Assembly (NCBI RefSeq): GCF_040581405.1
Contig: NZ_CP137157.1
Location: forward strand, 2,664,001 to 2,728,000
Direction of reading: 5' to 3'
Source of the DNA: Komagataeibacter sucrofermentans DSM 15973
Lineage (GTDB): Bacteria; Pseudomonadota; Alphaproteobacteria; Acetobacterales; Acetobacteraceae
DNA: 64,000 nucleotides
The position numbers and the translations under genes were made by a program. Shown in pieces: positions 9,265 to 17,724 of the stretch (position 1 is the stretch's first letter; each line of letters opens with the position of its first letter). Below the pieces are notes generated by a model that was not told the DNA's origin, did not search any database, and saw only the letters and a list, made by a program, of their open reading frames with translations.

Positions 9265-10347
9265 ATGAAAAAAATTCTGAAAGCGAATAAAATTCTCTTT
9301 TTTTCGTTTATTGTAGCCGCCTTCTCGCTTGTGGTTTTTGATCTTGAGACAATCCCTTTTGGCGGCCTCACCTACAGTACCTGCAAATGGGACTGTATGT
9401 GGTACAGAGACATCATCCTGCATGGATACCAGCCCGAGGTCTATCTGTCGCTTCGCCACATAGGCAAGGCTGCCTGGCCATTTTTCCCGCTTTTTCCGGG
9501 ACTTGCCGCTGGTATGAAATATCTGACGGGCCTGACTGCCGAAGGCTCGGCGCTGCTGCTTAACCAGACGCTGTTCTTCTTCATGGTAGCTTTCGCAGCG
9601 CTATATTACAAAAAATTCGTTGATGCCCAGAAATATATTTTATTTATATTTCTACTTTGCCTTTCACCATTTTCCCTATGGTGCAAAGTTCAATATACGG
9701 AATGTATTTATGCGCTCATAACGATCTCCATCGTTTATTTTGCAAAAGAAAAAAAATATATCCCGCTTTTCCTGTGCGCTTTCCTTGCCACCCTCACCCG
9801 CCCCACAGGCATCATGCTGGTAGGCACATGTGGGGCCTACCTCATGATTGAGGCGCTCAGGGCACGGAACCTGAATGATTTCTTAAACGGGGGTTTTTCC
9901 ATCATGGCCGGCAGCCTGGGGCTGTCTGGCTATATGCTCTATCTCTATCATCTGAGCGGCGATGCGCTGGCCTTCTCACATCTGGAGCGAAGCTGGGGGC
10001 GCGAGTTCGCATTTCCCGGTGTGTGGCTTCTGGAGGCCGTTCGGCATGGGCACCGGATCAATGGGCTGATCTCGGCGTTTATCGACATGTTTTTCCTGTA
10101 TTACGGCTTTAAAAAGCGGATGTACCTGGAAGCATCGATCCTGACAGTCACGTTCCTGTGCGCCATCAGTTCCGGTCTCGACTCACTGCATCGATACATC
10201 ATGGGCAACCCTTTATTTGTCATGATTTTTACTCGGCTCTTTGATTACAAAAGTAAAAAATTCACCGATTATGCTGTTATGGGTGTTTTTGTTCTGAACA
10301 TAATCATTTCGGCAATGTGGTTTAACGATTCACATTACTTCTACTAG
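9265..10347 (+). CDS. PIG-V-like (GT-C fold) membrane glycosyltransferase
   Basis: The 360-residue, AT-richer gene encodes a protein with about nine membrane segments. The first extracytoplasmic loop contains KWDCMWYRDIILHGY (Asp43), the acidic W-D-x-x-W-Y pattern seen in PIG-V-type mannosyltransferases. WPFFPLFPGL and LATLTRPTGIMLVG further match that group. Such enzymes move a sugar from a polyprenyl-phosphate donor at the outer face of the inner membrane. Acceptor and sugar cannot be told. Codon and base composition differ from mlaC before it and the asparaginase after it, suggesting acquisition. The start at 9265 has only a weak AGAGAA site. Confidence 0.75.
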   Translation: MKKILKANKILFFSFIVAAFSLVVFDLETIPFGGLTYSTCKWDCMWYRDIILHGYQPEVYLSLRHIGKAAWPFFPLFPGLAAGMKYLTGLTAEGSALLLNQTLFFFMVAFAALYYKKFVDAQKYILFIFLLCLSPFSLWCKVQYTECIYALITISIVYFAKEKKYIPLFLCAFLATLTRPTGIMLVGTCGAYLMIEALRARNLNDFLNGGFSIMAGSLGLSGYMLYLYHLSGDALAFSHLERSWGREFAFPGVWLLEAVRHGHRINGLISAFIDMFFLYYGFKKRMYLEASILTVTFLCAISSGLDSLHRYIMGNPLFVMIFTRLFDYKSKKFTDYAVMGVFVLNIIISAMWFNDSHYFY

Positions 10348-10364
10348 GCGGAGGCGTTAACACC

Positions 10365-10640
10365 ATGCCAAACAAATTGATTATTCCTCTGTCAATCCTG
10401 ATTGGTTTATTTGACTTCTTTGTTCTCTCCAAAGCCATGCACCCGACAGCCAATCAAAATTACATAGATTATTTTATAAAAAAGAATACCTCGGTCATGG
10501 ATTACTATTACAAAGAACTGTACGATTACGATGAGCTCAGGCAGGCCCATCCGGATATGGAGACCTGGCGGTTCAGGCCCATCTGTCAGGACAGGCAGAA
10601 AGAATGCGTCCTGCCCACACCGTCCGGGTCATCACCGTAA
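10365..10640 (+). CDS. Small membrane-anchored protein downstream of PIG-V-like gene
   Basis: The 91-residue product has one N-terminal hydrophobic segment (LIIPLSILIGLFDFFVLSKA) and then a polar, Tyr/Asp-rich tail (about residues 35-91). It begins 17 bp after the previous stop with a fair ribosome-binding site (GGCGGAGG), so it is probably co-transcribed. I recognise no family. It may be a periplasmic-facing partner of the glycosyltransferase, but this is inference from position only. The 3' end runs into GC-rich sequence, so a truncated C-terminus is possible. Confidence 0.55.
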   Translation: MPNKLIIPLSILIGLFDFFVLSKAMHPTANQNYIDYFIKKNTSVMDYYYKELYDYDELRQAHPDMETWRFRPICQDRQKECVLPTPSGSSP

Positions 10641-10718
10641 CTGAACTTGCAGGGAAGAACGGGGACATGCCGCCCATCCCCATCTGCGCAAAGGCCGCCA
10701 GACAGTTTCAGAAAGCCA

Positions 10719-11702
10719 TCAGGTTCCCTTGAGAATGGCGACATGGACCACGCCATCATGCGTGATCCAGCCCCGGTACATGCCATCCGTGTTGAAGGGC
10801 ATGGCGATATTGCCCTTGTCATCCACCAAAATCGCGCCACCATCACCGCCAAGGGCGGGAATTTCATGGTTGATGACATCATCCGCTGCCTTGGCGAGCG
10901 GCTGGTGCATCATCGTTACCCGCATGCAGATTTCATGGGCCGCCACCGTGCGGATGTAATATTCGCCCCAGCCCGTGCCGGACATGGCGCAGCCTGCATT
11001 GGCATATGTTCCCGCGCCGATTATGGGTGAATCGCCAACGCGACCCCACATCTTGTCCGTAAGGCCGCCCGTTGAGGTCGCTGCCGCCAGATGCCCGTTG
11101 CGGTCAAGAGCCACGGCCCCCACCGTGCCATGATGGGTATCGGCTTCCTGCGCCTGCTTCTGCCGGTCTTTCTCCAGCGCCTCCTGCAACTGCGCCCAGC
11201 GCCGGTCCGTGCGGAAATAGGAGGCATCAACCAGGGCCACGCCCTGCGTTCTGGCAAAGGCTTCCGCCCCATCGCCAATCAGGAATACATGGGGCGAATG
11301 CGCCATCACGGCCGCCGCCAGCGTTATGGGGTTGCGCACATGCGTCACCCCCGCAATGGCTCCGACCTGCAGGGTCGCGCTATCCATGATGGCCGCATCC
11401 ATCTCGTTATGGCCATCATGTGTAAAAACCGCGCCCCGGCCTGCATTGAATTCCGGGTCGTCCTCAAGCACCTGCACGGCCGCCTCAACGGCCTCGACCG
11501 CGGGCCTGCCGGTTTTCAGCCGGGCATACCCGGTGCGCAATGCGCGCTTGAGGGCTGCCTTGACCGCCTTTTCACGCGCGGGCGTCATATCCTTGCGGAT
11601 CCCCCCTGCCCCGCCATGAATGACCAGCACCGGATCAGCCGCATAGGCAGGCACCGCCGCAGAACACAGCAGGCAGGCCAACGCCGCAGAAAGTATTTTC
11701 AC
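10719..11702 (-). CDS. Exported isoaspartyl peptidase / plant-type L-asparaginase
   Basis: The 327-residue precursor belongs to the Ntn-hydrolase asparaginase family (IaaA type), which cuts itself to expose an N-terminal Thr. It hydrolyses asparagine or isoaspartyl dipeptides. A signal peptide MKILSAALACLLCSAAVPAY precedes VLVIHGGAGG. The predicted autocleavage site is in HHGTVGAVALD, with Thr193 as nucleophile. GRVGDSPIIGAGTYAN and ATSTGGLTDK are conserved pocket segments. The signal peptide implies a periplasmic location. It is convergent with the small membrane gene before it. Confidence 0.93.
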   Translation of the reverse strand: MKILSAALACLLCSAAVPAYAADPVLVIHGGAGGIRKDMTPAREKAVKAALKRALRTGYARLKTGRPAVEAVEAAVQVLEDDPEFNAGRGAVFTHDGHNEMDAAIMDSATLQVGAIAGVTHVRNPITLAAAVMAHSPHVFLIGDGAEAFARTQGVALVDASYFRTDRRWAQLQEALEKDRQKQAQEADTHHGTVGAVALDRNGHLAAATSTGGLTDKMWGRVGDSPIIGAGTYANAGCAMSGTGWGEYYIRTVAAHEICMRVTMMHQPLAKAADDVINHEIPALGGDGGAILVDDKGNIAMPFNTDGMYRGWITHDGVVHVAILKGT

Positions 11703-11843
11703 CCGTCAATCTCCCCGGAGAACCAAGGAGGCGAGTTTACAGAAACAATGCGGATAGGAAACGATTTCTTCCGCACGCGGTCAGCGGGCACATGTTGAAA
11801 AAAAGCTGCACCAAACTGTCCATGCGGGCTTTTCAGGCCACCT

Positions 11844-12374
11844 TTAATGCAGGCTGGCCCATGAAGGCGCGCCACGCATGCTGTGATAGAGCAGGATATC
11901 GGGCCCACAGCGTTCGGGCTGGTCCGGGCAGACACTCATGCCCGCCCCGCCAAAAACCTGCCGGGCCACGATGTCATGCTCACGCACATAGGCGATGACG
12001 CGGCTCACTCCCGCATCATGCGCAAAGGCCAGCGCCGTGGTCGTTGCCTCGCGTGAGAGCGCCGTATCACGCACGGCGGCTATCATGGTGAACTGTAATT
12101 CATGGCAGTCAGGCGCAGTGGTGGAAGGCTGCACGCCTGCCAGCCCGATGAAGCGGCCCTGCTGGCGCACGGTAAACATGCCCACGCCCTCGCGGCCCCA
12201 GGTCATGAGGTCGGTCAGCATGTCCTGCTCGCTCAGCACGCGGTTGCACACGCCGCCAGCCAGCCGCCCGGTCACGCCAGCGCTGGCCTTGAGCCGCACC
12301 ACGTCCTCAAGGTCGGTCCATGAGACCGGATCAAGCTGCAGGTGGCCTGTCTGTATGTGATATCGACATCCCAT
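11844..12374 (-). CDS. GNAT-family N-acetyltransferase
   Basis: The 176-residue protein resembles the RimJ/RimL-like acetyltransferase branch. It carries REGVGMFTVRQQGRFIGLAG, then FTMIAAVRDTALSREATTTA and ALAFAHDAGVSRVIAYVREHDIVARQVF, corresponding to the beta-strand, acetyl-CoA-binding and C-terminal helices. The start MGCRYHIQTG has a strong GGGAGG site five bases upstream. The substrate is unknown. It is separated by about 75 bp from ettA and read in the same direction. Confidence 0.82.
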   Translation of the reverse strand: MGCRYHIQTGHLQLDPVSWTDLEDVVRLKASAGVTGRLAGGVCNRVLSEQDMLTDLMTWGREGVGMFTVRQQGRFIGLAGVQPSTTAPDCHELQFTMIAAVRDTALSREATTTALAFAHDAGVSRVIAYVREHDIVARQVFGGAGMSVCPDQPERCGPDILLYHSMRGAPSWASLH

Positions 12375-12449
12375 TACTGCCTCCCTCAGGGCCGGAGCGT
12401 GAACCCGGCCTTTATTGAAGGCAGATAATGGGGCCGATGGCAAACGGAA

Positions 12450-14129
12450 TCAGCGCTCGATGGGGCGGTACTTGATCCGGCTCGGCTCGGTCGCATCCGG
12501 GCCAAGGCGGCGGCGCTTGTCTTCCTCATAGGCCTGGAAGTTACCCTCGAACCATTCCACGTGGCTGTCACCCTCAAAGGCGAGGATATGGGTGGCCAGA
12601 CGGTCAAGGAACCAGCGATCATGGCTGATGATGACCGCACAGCCTGCGAATTCGGCCAGAGCCTCTTCCAGCGCGCGCAGCGTATCGACATCAAGGTCGT
12701 TGGTCGGCTCATCGAGCAGGATCACGTTGCTTTCCTGCCGCAGCATCTTGGCCAGATGCACGCGGTTGCGCTCACCACCCGAGAGCACGCCCACCTTCTT
12801 CTGCTGGTCAGCACCCTTGAAGTTGAAGGCCCCCACATAGGCGCGCGACGGCACGGCCCGCTTGCCAAGGTAGATCACGTCGGTCCCGCCGGAGATTTCC
12901 TCCCACACGGTCTTGTCGTCATCAAGGCTGAAGCGCGACTGGTCCACGTAGCCAAGCTTGACCGTGTCACCAATGACAAGCTTGCCGCTATCGGGCGTTT
13001 CCTGCCCCATGATCATCTTGAACAGGGTGGACTTGCCCGCGCCATTCGGCCCGATCACGCCCACGATGCCGCCCGGCGGCAGCTTGAAGTTCAGGTCATC
13101 GATCAGCAGGCGGTTGCCAAAGCCCTTGCGCAGGTCCTCGGCCTCGATAACGGTGCTGCCAAGGCGGGGGCCGGGCGGAATGACGATATCGGCAACGCCG
13201 TTTGCCTTCTCGTTGTTCTGGGCCAGCATTTCCTCATAGCGCGCGATACGCGACTTGCTCTTGGCCTGACGGGCCTTGGGCGAGGAGCCGATCCATTCCT
13301 GCTCGGCGGCAAGGGCACGCTGGCGGGCACTCTCTTCCTTTTCCTCCTGCGCCAGGCGCTTGCGCTTCTGGGTCAGCCAGGAGGAATAGTTGCCCTCGAA
13401 CGGATAGCCACGGCCACGCTCAAGCTCAAGAATCCAGTTGGTGACGTTATCGAGGAAGTAACGGTCATGGGTGATGACCATCACGGTGCCTTCGTAGTCA
13501 CGCAGCGTCTTTTCCAGCCAGGATACGCTTTCCGCATCAAGGTGGTTGGTCGGCTCATCGAGCAGCAGCAGGTCGGGCTTTTCAAGCAGCAGGCGGCACA
13601 GGGCCACGCGGCGGCGCTCACCACCGGAGAGCTTCTCCACCGGGCTGTCAGCCGGCGGGCAGCGCAGGGCTTCAAGCGCGATCTCGAGCTTGCGGTCAAG
13701 CTCCCAACCATCGCCCGCGTCGATCACTTCCTGCAGTTCGGCCTGTTCGGCCAGCAGGGTGTTCATCTCGTCATCGGACATGGGCTCGGCGAACTTCATC
13801 GAAATTTCGTTGAAGCGGTCCACGGCCTTTTTCAGTTCGCCAAAGCCCAGCGCCACGTTCTCGCCCACCGTCAGGCTCTCGTCGAGCTTGGGCTCCTGCT
13901 CGAGGTAGCCCACGCGCGCGCCCTCGGCGGCCCAGGCCTCGCCGCCAAATTCCTTTTCCACGCCTGCCATGATCTTGAGCAGCGTCGATTTACCGGCACC
14001 ATTGACGCCAAGCACACCGATCTTGACGCCAGGCAGGAAGGACAGGGTAATGCCCTTGAAGACCTCACGCCCACCCGGATACGCCTTGGTCAGGTCCTTC
14101 ATCACATAGACATATTGCGTGGCGGCCAT
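12450..14129 (-). CDS. ettA: Energy-dependent translational throttle protein EttA (ABC-F)
   Basis: EttA is a soluble ABC-F ATPase that binds the ribosomal E site and gates early elongation according to ATP level. The 559 residues contain two nucleotide-binding domains: [12 protein letters not shown] and [20 protein letters not shown] in the first, [17 protein letters not shown] and [18 protein letters not shown] in the second. Each is followed by DEPTN. The arm and linker region between the domains ([20 protein letters not shown]) is typical of EttA. There are no membrane segments. The start [13 protein letters not shown] is chosen by family alignment. Confidence 0.96.
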   Translation of the reverse strand: MAATQYVYVMKDLTKAYPGGREVFKGITLSFLPGVKIGVLGVNGAGKSTLLKIMAGVEKEFGGEAWAAEGARVGYLEQEPKLDESLTVGENVALGFGELKKAVDRFNEISMKFAEPMSDDEMNTLLAEQAELQEVIDAGDGWELDRKLEIALEALRCPPADSPVEKLSGGERRRVALCRLLLEKPDLLLLDEPTNHLDAESVSWLEKTLRDYEGTVMVITHDRYFLDNVTNWILELERGRGYPFEGNYSSWLTQKRKRLAQEEKEESARQRALAAEQEWIGSSPKARQAKSKSRIARYEEMLAQNNEKANGVADIVIPPGPRLGSTVIEAEDLRKGFGNRLLIDDLNFKLPPGGIVGVIGPNGAGKSTLFKMIMGQETPDSGKLVIGDTVKLGYVDQSRFSLDDDKTVWEEISGGTDVIYLGKRAVPSRAYVGAFNFKGADQQKKVGVLSGGERNRVHLAKMLRQESNVILLDEPTNDLDVDTLRALEEALAEFAGCAVIISHDRWFLDRLATHILAFEGDSHVEWFEGNFQAYEEDKRRRLGPDATEPSRIKYRPIER

Positions 14130-14227
14130 GACGGTCGGCTCCTGATAAACTGATGAGAAAATGGTCAAGTCACCGCACGGCGTGGGCTGCATCGGGGCAT
14201 GCCCGCCGTGCCGCATGCTGAAAAGCC

Positions 14228-14301
14228 TGCGCCCGGCAGGACTTGAACCCGCAACCAAGCCGTTATGAGCGGCCCGCTCTAACCAATTGAGCTACGGGCG
14301 C
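14228..14301 (-). tRNA. tRNA with CAU anticodon, probably tRNA-Ile2 (lysidine-modified)
   Basis: The minus strand folds as a complete tRNA: acceptor GCGCCCG/CGGGCGC, D-arm GCTC...GAGC, anticodon stem GGCCG/CGGCT with one mismatch or wobble, loop CTCATAA, and T-arm GCGGG-TTCAAGT-CCTGC. The anticodon is CAU. The CTCATAA loop and CTTGGTTGC variable region resemble tRNA-Ile(CAU) more than elongator Met, which usually has ATCATAA. CCA is not encoded. The isotype call is less certain than the tRNA itself. Confidence 0.9.
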
Positions 14302-14563
14302 GCAGGCAGCCCCTGATCTCGCGCATGTCGCGGGATTTGGCAAGATCAACGTGCCTTTTTGTGCGTAATTTTTTCCGTTACAGGGGCGATATCGCCATAA
14401 AAAAAACAGGTTCATGATCTGGCTCATGGTTGGCCGCCCTGCCACGGAACATGACTTGCACAGAAAACGCGGGCAGATATACCGTCATCCCCCGTTAATT
14501 CATGCCGCTCCGCTCTGGGGTGGCCCTTAACGCACATACAGGCAGCAGGAGGCCTGAACAGCA

Positions 14564-15091
14564 ATGGACGTATCGAAGATTTCCCCCGGCAAGGACGTAC
14601 CCAACGACATCAATGTCGTGATCGAAATTCCGCAGGGTTCAGGCGTCAAGTACGAGATCGACAAGGATAGCGGCGCACTGGTGGTGGACCGCATCCTGTT
14701 CACGCCCATGGTCTATCCGGCGGCCTATGGCTTCATTCCCAACACGCTGGCCGCCGATGGCGACCCGACCGACGCGCTGGTGCTGATGCCCGCCGCCGTG
14801 GTGCCGGGTGTTGTGGTGCGCGCGCGCCCCATCGGCGTGCTGCGCATGGAAGACGAGAGCGGCCAGGACGAAAAGATCATCTGCGTGCCGCACGACAAGG
14901 TGCACCCGTACTATTCCAACGTGGAAAAGCTCGAGGACCTGCCCGAGATCGTGCTCAAGGAGATCGAGCACTTCTTCACCCGCTACAAGGACCTGGAAAA
15001 GGGCAAGTGGGTCAAGGTTGCAGGCTGGGCCGACAAGAAGGTAGCAGGCGAAGTAATCCTTGAATCCGTCAAGGCCGTCGCAGGCAAGTAA
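14564..15091 (+). CDS. ppa: Inorganic pyrophosphatase, family I
   Basis: The enzyme hydrolyses pyrophosphate to drive biosynthetic reactions. The 175-residue length and motifs are those of bacterial hexameric PPases: EIPQGSGVKYEIDKDSGAL at the N-terminus, YPAAYGFIPNTLAADGDPTD with the metal-binding aspartates at about residues 50-69, and VPHDKVHPYYSNVEKLEDLP. The start has GGAGG about ten bases upstream. It is monocistronic, with repeat copy C directly after it. Confidence 0.97.
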   Translation: MDVSKISPGKDVPNDINVVIEIPQGSGVKYEIDKDSGALVVDRILFTPMVYPAAYGFIPNTLAADGDPTDALVLMPAAVVPGVVVRARPIGVLRMEDESGQDEKIICVPHDKVHPYYSNVEKLEDLPEIVLKEIEHFFTRYKDLEKGKWVKVAGWADKKVAGEVILESVKAVAGK

Positions 15092-15100
15092 GCCCTGCCG

Positions 15101-15187
15101 ATAAAAGTTTTTGGTGAAGCTTTTTTTTCAAAAGCTTTGAAAAAACGCTGCCTTCCTGAAAAAAGGCAGCGCCCAAAAACTTTTATC
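15101..15187 (+). repeat. Dispersed intergenic repeat, copy C
   Basis: This near-full copy, with outer AAAAGTTTTTGGTGAAGC and GCGCCCAAAAACTTTT ends, sits between the convergent ppa and GT4 genes. The second hairpin is CTGCC(T)nC.../AAAAAGGCAG. Confidence 0.85.
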
Positions 15188-15196
15188 CCCTTCCTG

Positions 15197-16444
15197 TCAG
15201 GCGGCATCGGTCAGCCTGCTGCCAGTGTGGGTCAGTTCCCCGATCAGCCGGTGATAGCCCGCCATGTAGTCCTGCATGGCCAGCGTTTTTACGGCATGGG
15301 CGCGGACATTGGTCCGCAGTCTCGCTGCCAGCCCTTCATCTTCCAGCAGTTCCACCACGCCCCCGGCAATGCGCCGTGGCGCAAGGAAGGGCACAAGCCG
15401 CGCGGTGCGGCCATCTTGCAGGAATTCTTCCACCGGCGCGGTCCGGCTACCCACAATCGCACAACCACAGGCCATGGCCTCACGCAGCGACCATGACGCT
15501 ACGAACGGGTATGTCAGATAGACATGCGCGTCCGAACGCTGCAGCAGGCGGCGGAAATCATCATATTCTATCTGCCCCGCAAAATGTACGCGCCGCATGT
15601 CCAGCACGCCGCCAAGCTCGGCCAGCATGTGCTGCCGCCATGTCTGCCCGCCCGGCGCGGGGCTGCCATAGCTGACTCCATCGCCACCTGCCAGCACCAC
15701 CCGCACATCAGGCCGCGCCCGCAAAATATGGGGCAGCGCGCGCATGAACACATGAAACCCGCGATAAGGCTCGAGGTCACGCGCGACATAGGTGACCAGC
15801 TTCTCATCAGGCCTCACGGTCAGGCTGCCCAGCGTAAAGGGGCACAGGCGGGCCTGTGGGTCCGGGGCGCATTTATGCAGGTCCACCCCTTCGGGCAGTA
15901 CGGTCAGGCGTGGGCGCGCCCAGTCGGGATAGGTCGCGTGCTGGAAGCGCGTGGGCGTATGCCCCCACCCCGGCTGGGCAAGAGCCAGCAGGTTGAGCGT
16001 ATTGCGCGCGCGGATCAGGGGGGCCACATCGGCGGGCGGGGCAAATTCAGGATCAAACCCCACATCCAGCCCGGTGGGATGATAGAAGAATTCATAATAG
16101 CCCAGCAGCGGCACACCGGGATACACATCGGGCAGGTCCAGCATCTCGCCCCAGCCATGATGGCCGATGATGATGTCGGGCACATAACCCAGATCCCGCA
16201 AGGTGCGTGCCGCCCGCGCCACTGCCGCCGCGCGCTGCATGGCGCGCGCGAGTTCCGCCACCGGCCCGGGGGCGGCCAGTTCCGGCGCGGGCGGCAGGCG
16301 ATAGGACACCCGGCGCACGCCTGCCATATGGGACGTTCCTGATTCGCTTATGAAAATGATTTCGTTGCCGCCCTGCCCCCGCAGGTTGCGCAGCAGGTGC
16401 AGGAACTGGGCTGGAAAATTCTGGTGCACGAACAGATATTTCAT
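15197..16444 (-). CDS. GT4-family glycosyltransferase, last gene of secretion/glycosylation operon
   Basis: The 415-residue soluble GT-B enzyme begins KYLFVHQNFPAQFLHLLRN, a hallmark start of one GT4 subgroup. The donor-binding C-terminal half has VTYVARDLEPYRGFHVFMRA and SWSLREAMACGCAIVGSRTA, where the family E-x7-E region binds the nucleotide sugar. The start is set by this N-terminal strand; the frame is open a further 71 codons upstream into the preceding gene's 3' end. It lies 31 bp after the Pro/Ala-rich protein gene in a six-gene minus-strand cluster. Sugar and acceptor are unknown. Confidence 0.88.
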   Translation of the reverse strand: MKYLFVHQNFPAQFLHLLRNLRGQGGNEIIFISESGTSHMAGVRRVSYRLPPAPELAAPGPVAELARAMQRAAAVARAARTLRDLGYVPDIIIGHHGWGEMLDLPDVYPGVPLLGYYEFFYHPTGLDVGFDPEFAPPADVAPLIRARNTLNLLALAQPGWGHTPTRFQHATYPDWARPRLTVLPEGVDLHKCAPDPQARLCPFTLGSLTVRPDEKLVTYVARDLEPYRGFHVFMRALPHILRARPDVRVVLAGGDGVSYGSPAPGGQTWRQHMLAELGGVLDMRRVHFAGQIEYDDFRRLLQRSDAHVYLTYPFVASWSLREAMACGCAIVGSRTAPVEEFLQDGRTARLVPFLAPRRIAGGVVELLEDEGLAARLRTNVRAHAVKTLAMQDYMAGYHRLIGELTHTGSRLTDAA

Positions 16445-16475
16445 GCCGTCCTGCCCTCGCGCCCGCTGCCTGCGG

Positions 16476-17642
16476 TCATGAATCGGCCAGTACGCGGGGC
16501 CTGCGGGGCGTTCCACCACCACGGCGGGGCGACCGGGCAGGCGAGGCCGCCGTGGCGCTGCCGGGCTTGCGGTGCCACCAGGGCACGGGCTGGTCCGGGC
16601 GGGCCTGCATCTGCCCTGAGCCCTTCCGCTGCGTCTCTTCAGGCGGTGTATCGTCACGCGCGGTCTGCGCTCCTGCCGCGGGCATTACCCTGCCGGCACG
16701 CGGGGGCGGAACACGCCTGCCCCGCCGGACCCGCCCCACCGGCGGCGCTGGCGCCACCGGCGGGGGCAGCGCCTCGAGCAACTGCGCTTCCACACCGTCA
16801 TCAACCGGTTCTGGCGCGGGAATGACCGGTTCAGCCGCGACCCGGGGCCGCACCACTACACGAAAAGCCTCGAGCGGGGCCTGTGTTGCGGCCATGACTG
16901 GCCCATCTGCCACCGGCCCGCTCCGGCTGCCATCGGTAAAGCTGGCCTCCACCTGGCATTCATGGCCCTGCGCCGCTGCCCCTTTCAGCCGCACGCGCAG
17001 GCCAAGCAAGGGCAGCGCCATGCCCCGGCTGCCACAATATCCGCCCCCATTCACCCACGGCGAGAACCAGTCCTGCCCCAGTATGGCCTGATATTCGAGA
17101 TCACCGGGCGCAATACCCGGGGATGGCTGGATAGCGAACCCCTCAAGCCAGTGCCCGCTGCCACTCTCCCCCATCCATGCCCCAAGTTCTGCCTGCACAT
17201 CGCCCCGGTGCTGGATATGGGCAACCATGCCCCCCGCCGCCGGGGCGGGAGCTGCCTGCGCCACCCGTGCCGGTTGCGCGGCAGGCCGGGCCTCAGCCGG
17301 GCCGCCGAGGCGGACAATCTGCAGGGCGGGCAGTTCACTGGGCGCCTCATGCTCGCGATAGGTGGTGACCAGCACTGCCCCACCACCTGCAGGCACCATG
17401 ACCAGCGCCGCCCCGGCACTCGCCCCGATCCAGCCCTGCGCATCAAACGTGCTGACCCGCACCCCATCCTCCCCCGGCGGCGCACTGACACGCATGCCTG
17501 CCAGCCTGCCAAAGCGCACGGGGGCTGGCAGGGCGGCATGAAACAGGCAGTACAGCCCTGCATCCAGCCGCATGAGCCGTGCCGTGGCCTGCACGGTATC
17601 GGGCTTGGCCTGGGGCACCGGTTCGTTTGCGGTCTGCGTCAT
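16476..17642 (-). CDS. Pro/Ala-rich protein with ChW-like region, secretion/glycosylation operon
   Basis: I do not firmly recognise this 388-residue protein. Residues about 1-130 look like a globular beta-rich domain. Residues about 150-225 contain two stretches (LGAWMGESGSGHWLEGFAI and DWFSPWVNGGGYCGSRGMAL) whose Trp/Gly spacing recalls the ChW (clostridial hydrophobic W) repeat, GW..W..NG..GT.G. The rest is a Pro/Arg/Ala-rich low-complexity tail. There is no signal peptide or RTX repeat. It might be a type I export substrate or a glycosylation scaffold, but nothing proves this. The ATG at 17642 has GGGGGA eight bases upstream. Confidence 0.72.
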   Translation of the reverse strand: MTQTANEPVPQAKPDTVQATARLMRLDAGLYCLFHAALPAPVRFGRLAGMRVSAPPGEDGVRVSTFDAQGWIGASAGAALVMVPAGGGAVLVTTYREHEAPSELPALQIVRLGGPAEARPAAQPARVAQAAPAPAAGGMVAHIQHRGDVQAELGAWMGESGSGHWLEGFAIQPSPGIAPGDLEYQAILGQDWFSPWVNGGGYCGSRGMALPLLGLRVRLKGAAAQGHECQVEASFTDGSRSGPVADGPVMAATQAPLEAFRVVVRPRVAAEPVIPAPEPVDDGVEAQLLEALPPPVAPAPPVGRVRRGRRVPPPRAGRVMPAAGAQTARDDTPPEETQRKGSGQMQARPDQPVPWWHRKPGSATAASPARSPRRGGGTPRRPRVLADS

Positions 17643-17724
17643 GGCTGCTTCCCCCACGGAGAAGAAGACGGCACGGGCGCACAGGCAGGAGCAGGACAGG
17701 TCAAGGCGGGCCTCTTGGGAGTGG

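Noticed and set aside
9086-9268. 60-codon frame overlapping the PIG-V-like gene start (ATGA)
   Set aside because: The overlap resembles coupling, but no ribosome-binding site precedes it and the composition is not protein-like.
12561-14153. 530-codon frame antisense to ettA
   Set aside because: EttA motifs are complete on the minus strand; the opposite frame mirrors them.
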